The notes under the pieces were generated by a model. It was not told the origin of the DNA. It did not search any database and saw nothing but the letters and a program-made list of their open reading frames with translations. 64,000 nucleotides of DNA from Brevibacillus humidisoli. Lineage in GTDB: Bacteria; Bacillota; Bacilli; Brevibacillales; Brevibacillaceae. The stretch spans positions 2,499,970 to 2,563,969 of the forward strand of contig NZ_CP087263.1 in the NCBI RefSeq assembly GCF_020923435.1, written 5' to 3'. A program made the translations under genes and the position numbers. Below, piece by piece: positions 59,925 through 64,000 of the stretch; position 1 is the stretch's first letter, and each line of letters begins with the position of its first letter.

Positions 59925-62168
59925 TTAGAGATCTGTCAACTTCACCAGTTTGATGTGATGGGCTCCGGAATAGACCAAACCATGCGGTGGAATGGCGATA
60001 TCACCGTTCCGTTCCTTGACGACGCCCGGCCCTTCCGCATTGACCCACAAATCCTGCACGAACTCCACACCTGCTGCCTGATTGATCACGCCATAGAGGT
60101 CACCCATGTACACGGTACGGCCAAACTCCCATCCTGCTGTTCCATCCTCATCATCGAAAGGATGCAAGAAACGCTGCAATGCACGAATCAGTTCGTCACT
60201 CCCGCCCTGATAGTGGGGATGAACGACCACTACAGCATGCACCGCTACTTTGATATAAACGGGTGGAACCACGTGCACCTCGGTAGTGATCAGCCGGTGG
60301 TGATCCAACTGCTGTTTCACTGTCTCCAAAAACCCTTTGCTGGGCATCGGTTTCTCGTTATGACTGTAGGGAACCACCACCACCGTGATCTGTGCCGGTG
60401 CCACATGCTGCGGGTAATCCCTCATCCCCACGGTATAGAGGGGAAGTGCCTTTACCCGCGCCACCCGCAGCCCTGGTGTCGCTTTGGCGATCGCTTCGTA
60501 ATCTTCAGCCGTAACCGCCCGGGTGGGCCGATGCAGCTCATGCTCTATTCGCGCTGCTAACTCATCCATCGTCTCCCGATCGCGGCCGCCTGCCGCGTAG
60601 AAATAGTTGGTAACCGTCAGGGCTGTTGTATCACCTTCTCCCCATTCTACGATCCGATTGATCAGATGCGGTTTTACATTCCCCTGCGCTCCTCCGCCCA
60701 GTTGACAGGAGATGATGCAGATGTTGTCCCACTCCGCCGGGTCAGGGATCGCTCCGTTTTCGTTGTTGCCAAAACGCAGTTCCGCCGTATCGAGATCGAT
60801 GACAAAATGTCGATCGTCTGCTCTAGAGTTGTCCAAATCGTCAACCCAATGCCAGTCTTGCCAGGTGTATCCAGCCCCTCCTGGTCGTTGGCAGCCTACC
60901 TGAATCAAACAGCTTTCACGTATCAGTGCTTCCAAACCGCGAAGCGAGAAGCGCTGATCGGGCAATCCGCTGCTGCGGCCAAGCATGCGGCGGTGAACAA
61001 AGGCGGGATCGTAGGAGATCACCCGCAGATTCTTGTTCCCTGCTGGTGCCATCCTGCCTGTAACGCCATCTCCAAAGCGAATCACCGTTTCCTTTCGCTC
61101 GCGCTCCCTGCTAATCGTATAGCAGGGATCAAGCGGTCCGCAGGAGGTCAGGCTGTCTACCTGCCGCCAGTAGCGCCACTCCCCGTCTTCTTCCATCACC
61201 TGAACGTCCAGTTCTCCGTAATAACTGAGACAATCCTGTAGCCTCAGCTGCTGACCGGGGCGGTTCTCACCGCCGAAGAGAGAAACCTGGCTGAGCGTCT
61301 CCTGCTGTATGGCCGACACCGTATTGAGCATGATTTCCTCTACTCTCGGGATCATTTCATAACCGGCCTCTTCCAGGGTGCAGGAGATCCAGTATCGATT
61401 CCGGTCGTCAGCCGGGTGAATCACAGTCGGCTTCATTCTGCCAGGAACGGTAAAATGAATGCGGCCGCCACGTGACAGGTGCAGCGTCTCATCCCGTTTA
61501 ACTGACAGTGGCAGCCACTTCGCCGACTGCTCAGCCGTACGTTCCTCACAGCCATAGTACTGCCAGGAGACGTTGGCTGAAGGGATTACTTCCGGTTCGT
61601 CCTGTCCCGGCAGGAGATCCCTCCATCCCCTGATCGTTAAGGAAACCTCTGTTTCTTTTGGCAATGGATGGTCAAATCCGATGTGCAGACGTGCTCCCTC
61701 CAACGCTTCTGTGCCAAAAGGATGAAAAGAGGCTCCCACATTACCGTTGGCTGCTGACAAGTCGTGCATGTCTGATCCTGCATGCAGGATCAGTTTCTCA
61801 ATCTTTGCCGGAACCAGCCAAAGCGATTCTTCCGTTTCAAACGGCTGATCAAGAGCGAGCAGTTTTGTCCCACGGGGCAGGATTCCCGCCGACTTCACCC
61901 CGCTGAAGGTAACATCTGTGCGTGCTTGTCCTGCTGTTCTCTGGCGCTCTCCCAGCAACTTGTAAAACTTTAGCTGATTTTTTGTCGTCACTCGGTTTAG
62001 GTAGTACTGCTGCATCTCTACCAGCCAGGCGAACATCTCGAGAAACGTGATGCCGGGATCATGCTGCAGGTCGTCCGTCCATTCCGGCAGCAGACGGGGC
62101 ATCATCTTTTTGGCCTTTTCGACCATCTCCGCGAAGCGTCGGTCGTCTAGATCAGGCAGCGGGAGCAT
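59925..62168 (-). CDS. Putative baseplate assembly protein, J-like
   Basis: 747 residues matching the 'putative baseplate assembly protein' family of extracellular contractile injection systems. The N-terminus MLPLPDLDDRRFAEMVEKAK, HDPGITFLEMFAWLVEMQQYYLNR (part), the middle FVIDLDTAELRFGNNENG and AVTAEDYEAIAKATPGLRVARV are typical of J-type wedge proteins. It should build the baseplate wedge that anchors the sheath and tube. AGGAGGGAG precedes ATG. The next gene upstream is a related, edge-cut protein. Confidence 0.88.
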   Translation of the reverse strand: MLPLPDLDDRRFAEMVEKAKKMMPRLLPEWTDDLQHDPGITFLEMFAWLVEMQQYYLNRVTTKNQLKFYKLLGERQRTAGQARTDVTFSGVKSAGILPRGTKLLALDQPFETEESLWLVPAKIEKLILHAGSDMHDLSAANGNVGASFHPFGTEALEGARLHIGFDHPLPKETEVSLTIRGWRDLLPGQDEPEVIPSANVSWQYYGCEERTAEQSAKWLPLSVKRDETLHLSRGGRIHFTVPGRMKPTVIHPADDRNRYWISCTLEEAGYEMIPRVEEIMLNTVSAIQQETLSQVSLFGGENRPGQQLRLQDCLSYYGELDVQVMEEDGEWRYWRQVDSLTSCGPLDPCYTISRERERKETVIRFGDGVTGRMAPAGNKNLRVISYDPAFVHRRMLGRSSGLPDQRFSLRGLEALIRESCLIQVGCQRPGGAGYTWQDWHWVDDLDNSRADDRHFVIDLDTAELRFGNNENGAIPDPAEWDNICIISCQLGGGAQGNVKPHLINRIVEWGEGDTTALTVTNYFYAAGGRDRETMDELAARIEHELHRPTRAVTAEDYEAIAKATPGLRVARVKALPLYTVGMRDYPQHVAPAQITVVVVPYSHNEKPMPSKGFLETVKQQLDHHRLITTEVHVVPPVYIKVAVHAVVVVHPHYQGGSDELIRALQRFLHPFDDEDGTAGWEFGRTVYMGDLYGVINQAAGVEFVQDLWVNAEGPGVVKERNGDIAIPPHGLVYSGAHHIKLVKLTDL

Positions 62169-62186
62169 CTTCTCCCTCCTTTCCGT

Positions 62187-64000
62187 TTACACAAGGTTGA
62201 CAGCGACACGATGGGTACCGTTCACAATGACGCCGTGAAGCATGCTGCCCAGGCGCTCGGGATGAATCTCAGTCCGTTCTCCCTCCTCCACCACATGGAC
62301 GGTCAGTGAGAGCTTTTCCACATGATTCACTGTGTCGATTCCATTCAAAAGCGGGTAGACAACAGAGATATGAAGCTGCTGGCCGATTCCCCAACCCAAA
62401 CCGTCCACGTTGCCAACATAAGGGTCGAAAAAGCGATCCAGTTTTGCCAATGCCTCCCGTTCCGTTGGAATGATCGCCTCCATCGACTTTACAGCCAGAA
62501 CGGCACTGACGGAGATCTCTAGGTAAGCTGGTTCGATCACGTGAAGCCGCTGGGAAATCGACATCGCCGCAGGTGCTCTTTTCAGCAAGTACCGCTGTAC
62601 CTGCTGTTTCAATTCAGGGAAAAACATCTGCTGCCGAGCCTTGCCTCCTTTGGGTAAAATCACGATCGTAACCGCTCCGCTTTCCCTCTCCATCTGTGCA
62701 TTGTAGTTAGGCAGGCACTTCACCTTGGCAATCTCATGAAACGCCTGTCTTGTCAGCCATTCGAAATCTTCTGCCGTTACGGCCCGATCCCGATGCTTGA
62801 TCAGCTGAGGTCCCCGTGCCAAAGCTTGCTCCAACATCTCCGATTCACATCCACCGCTGGCGGGCAGTGGGTTGGTGAGGCCTTTGACAAATGGAATCGG
62901 TTTGTCCAGTCTGTTGATATGTCCGGCCTCGACGTTGCCTCTGCCCCCGCCTCCGGTTTTGTAGTTAACCTTGATCTTGTCGCCGCCTGCGTTGGGAATG
63001 GACATGCCACGCCGCCCATCGCCAAAACGCAGCCTTCCAGAAGCTCGATCGATCACATAGTGGCGGTCCGCTTCGCGAGAGTGAAAGAAGTCGTCGACCC
63101 GCTGCCAGCGGATCCATGCTCTCAGCACCTGTCCGTCTGAATCACGAATCACTTGCGTCTGTGTCCAATCTGCGAGTTGCAGCAGTTCTTCCTCGTTGAC
63201 GTGTCCGGTCTCATCCACCCAGACCTCTTCCGACAAGACGGGAGTTCGAGCCAGCCTGTACTCGGCAGCGGCAGCACTTATACCCGGGACCTCTTCTGGC
63301 ATTTCACCGACGATATCCTCCTGCTGAACAGCTATAGTCGTATTGAGGTACATTCCGTTCAGACCAGGAACCGGCTTGTCTGAACCGTACGCATCATCAC
63401 GATTGACCGCACGCAGCCAGTAGAGGGATTGGCCAAACAGCAAATCGCTCGCCATATCAGACGGAACGGCGAATTGCACCGTGCCTGTGCGGGTAAATCC
63501 GTTCGTATCATCTGATACCTTGAGCGGATGCCACTCTACTCCTTCCGGCGTTCTGCGCCTGTACTCCCAATCAACCACAGGCTGATGTCCTGGCAATTGT
63601 CTTGGCTGCACCAGGTCAAACAACAGGCTGAGCGGTCCCTGACGCAAGGCTCTGTCAAATCCCATGTACAAGCTGGGATGATCCCCATCTTGCTGATCGA
63701 ACAGGAAAAAGGGAGACTGCCCCGTGTGGACAGACGGAGCGTGTCTCCGATAGGCCAGGTTGTTCAAGGTGAGAACATGCCGTGGAGGACGGGCCTTCTG
63801 ATAGTGATAGCGCAAGCGAACCTGCTTCATCACCGGCGTCACATAAATGCCGTTGGGTGCGTAGAGATTGGAAATGGAAAGGATACGGGCCCGAATCCAG
63901 TAGTTAGACTGAGCGTTGACATAGGTCTGCTCCATATCTGTCGGACAGACAAACCGCAGTGTATGCTTCTGACCCGTCGGTTGTGAAAAGAAAAGTTCGC
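62187..64000 (-). CDS. Second J-like baseplate protein, N-terminus beyond window
   Basis: The frame is open through the right edge, so at least 604 residues are encoded and the start is outside. An ATG at 63935 is internal, since RFVCPTD and further coding-like sequence continue upstream. The region ADRHYVIDRASGRLRFGDGRRG is followed by the J-type AVTAEDFEWLTRQAFHEIAKVK and FFPELKQQVQRYLLKRAPA. It parallels the 747-residue neighbour (RHFVIDLDTAELRFGNN; AVTAEDYEAIAKATP), suggesting duplicated wedge proteins. The N-terminal part is beta-rich with YYWLRA-like repeats. Confidence 0.85.
   Translation of the reverse strand, partial: ELFFSQPTGQKHTLRFVCPTDMEQTYVNAQSNYWIRARILSISNLYAPNGIYVTPVMKQVRLRYHYQKARPPRHVLTLNNLAYRRHAPSVHTGQSPFFLFDQQDGDHPSLYMGFDRALRQGPLSLLFDLVQPRQLPGHQPVVDWEYRRRTPEGVEWHPLKVSDDTNGFTRTGTVQFAVPSDMASDLLFGQSLYWLRAVNRDDAYGSDKPVPGLNGMYLNTTIAVQQEDIVGEMPEEVPGISAAAAEYRLARTPVLSEEVWVDETGHVNEEELLQLADWTQTQVIRDSDGQVLRAWIRWQRVDDFFHSREADRHYVIDRASGRLRFGDGRRGMSIPNAGGDKIKVNYKTGGGGRGNVEAGHINRLDKPIPFVKGLTNPLPASGGCESEMLEQALARGPQLIKHRDRAVTAEDFEWLTRQAFHEIAKVKCLPNYNAQMERESGAVTIVILPKGGKARQQMFFPELKQQVQRYLLKRAPAAMSISQRLHVIEPAYLEISVSAVLAVKSMEAIIPTEREALAKLDRFFDPYVGNVDGLGWGIGQQLHISVVYPLLNGIDTVNHVEKLSLTVHVVEEGERTEIHPERLGSMLHGVIVNGTHRVAVNLV

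Noticed and set aside
56083-64000. Ordinary prophage remnant
   Set aside because: No integrase, capsid, terminase, holin or lysin is visible, and the protein families match injection-system baseplates; the right flank is unseen, so not excluded.
1-64000. CRISPR arrays, tRNA or rRNA genes, insertion sequences
   Set aside because: No regularly spaced repeats, tRNA-like cloverleaf, rRNA sequence, transposase or terminal inverted repeats were found by reading both strands.

Overview
The window looks like chromosomal DNA of an endospore-forming member of the Bacillales with fairly high GC, probably Paenibacillaceae/Brevibacillus-like. The signs are the yqeG-yqeH-aroE-yhbY-nadD-yqeK-rsfS-yqeM housekeeping operon, a T-box-controlled leuS, a gerA-type germinant receptor operon, GGAGG-type ribosome binding sites with many GTG/TTG starts, and B. 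subtilis-type sigma-A promoters. The genus is inference; there is no rRNA or other diagnostic marker. Almost all genes are on the minus strand; the plus-strand exceptions are wrbA, a YeiH-like exporter, a LysR regulator, a DUF4280 gene and a MORN-repeat gene.

Layout from left to right. 1-8.6 kb: a gene cut by the left edge, leuS with its T-box leader, then the yqe/nadD operon. 8.6-15 kb: a C4-dicarboxylate locus, read dctB-dctP-dctQ-dctM-dctS-dctR, joining a TRAP transporter to a two-component system and a co-sensor binding protein. 15-17.7 kb: a MhqR-type quinone-stress regulator with a perfect palindromic operator in front of wrbA, a DCC-family redox protein, a tiny Cys-rich protein with an apparent CTG start, and an enoyl-CoA hydratase. 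17.8-24.1 kb: one operon of PHP phosphoesterase, TIM-barrel enzyme, SurE phosphatase and an FbpABC/AfuABC-type importer, which I read as uptake and breakdown of a phosphoester or phosphonate. 24.4-25.1 kb: a polysaccharide deacetylase.

25.4-36.5 kb: the most coherent catabolic island. A nine-gene minus-strand operon encodes SuyA and SuyB (sulfolactate sulfo-lyase), SlcC- and ComC-type sulfolactate dehydrogenases, a GntR regulator, a second TRAP transporter and a TauE/SafE exporter. It is flanked by a CysL-like LysR regulator and a YeiH-like exporter. Together they should import 3-sulfolactate, epimerise it through sulfopyruvate, cleave it to pyruvate and sulfite, and export the sulfite. 36.5-47 kb: an MTA/SAH deaminase, CvfC-like HEAT protein, lutABC (L-lactate oxidation), a TrpXYZ-like ABC importer and a NarL-type two-component system.

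47-64 kb: gerAA-gerAB-gerAC with a sigma-G-like promoter; a 933-residue membrane protein with a beta-propeller, HAMP and a class III cyclase domain that lacks both metal-binding aspartates; a plus-strand pair of a PAAR-like DUF4280 protein and a membrane-anchored ten-MORN-repeat protein; and a minus-strand operon of contractile-tail baseplate-type proteins that runs off the right edge. This last region, a baseplate module with a propeller-bearing tail protein and an unrecognised 556-residue partner, is the best candidate for an undescribed system.
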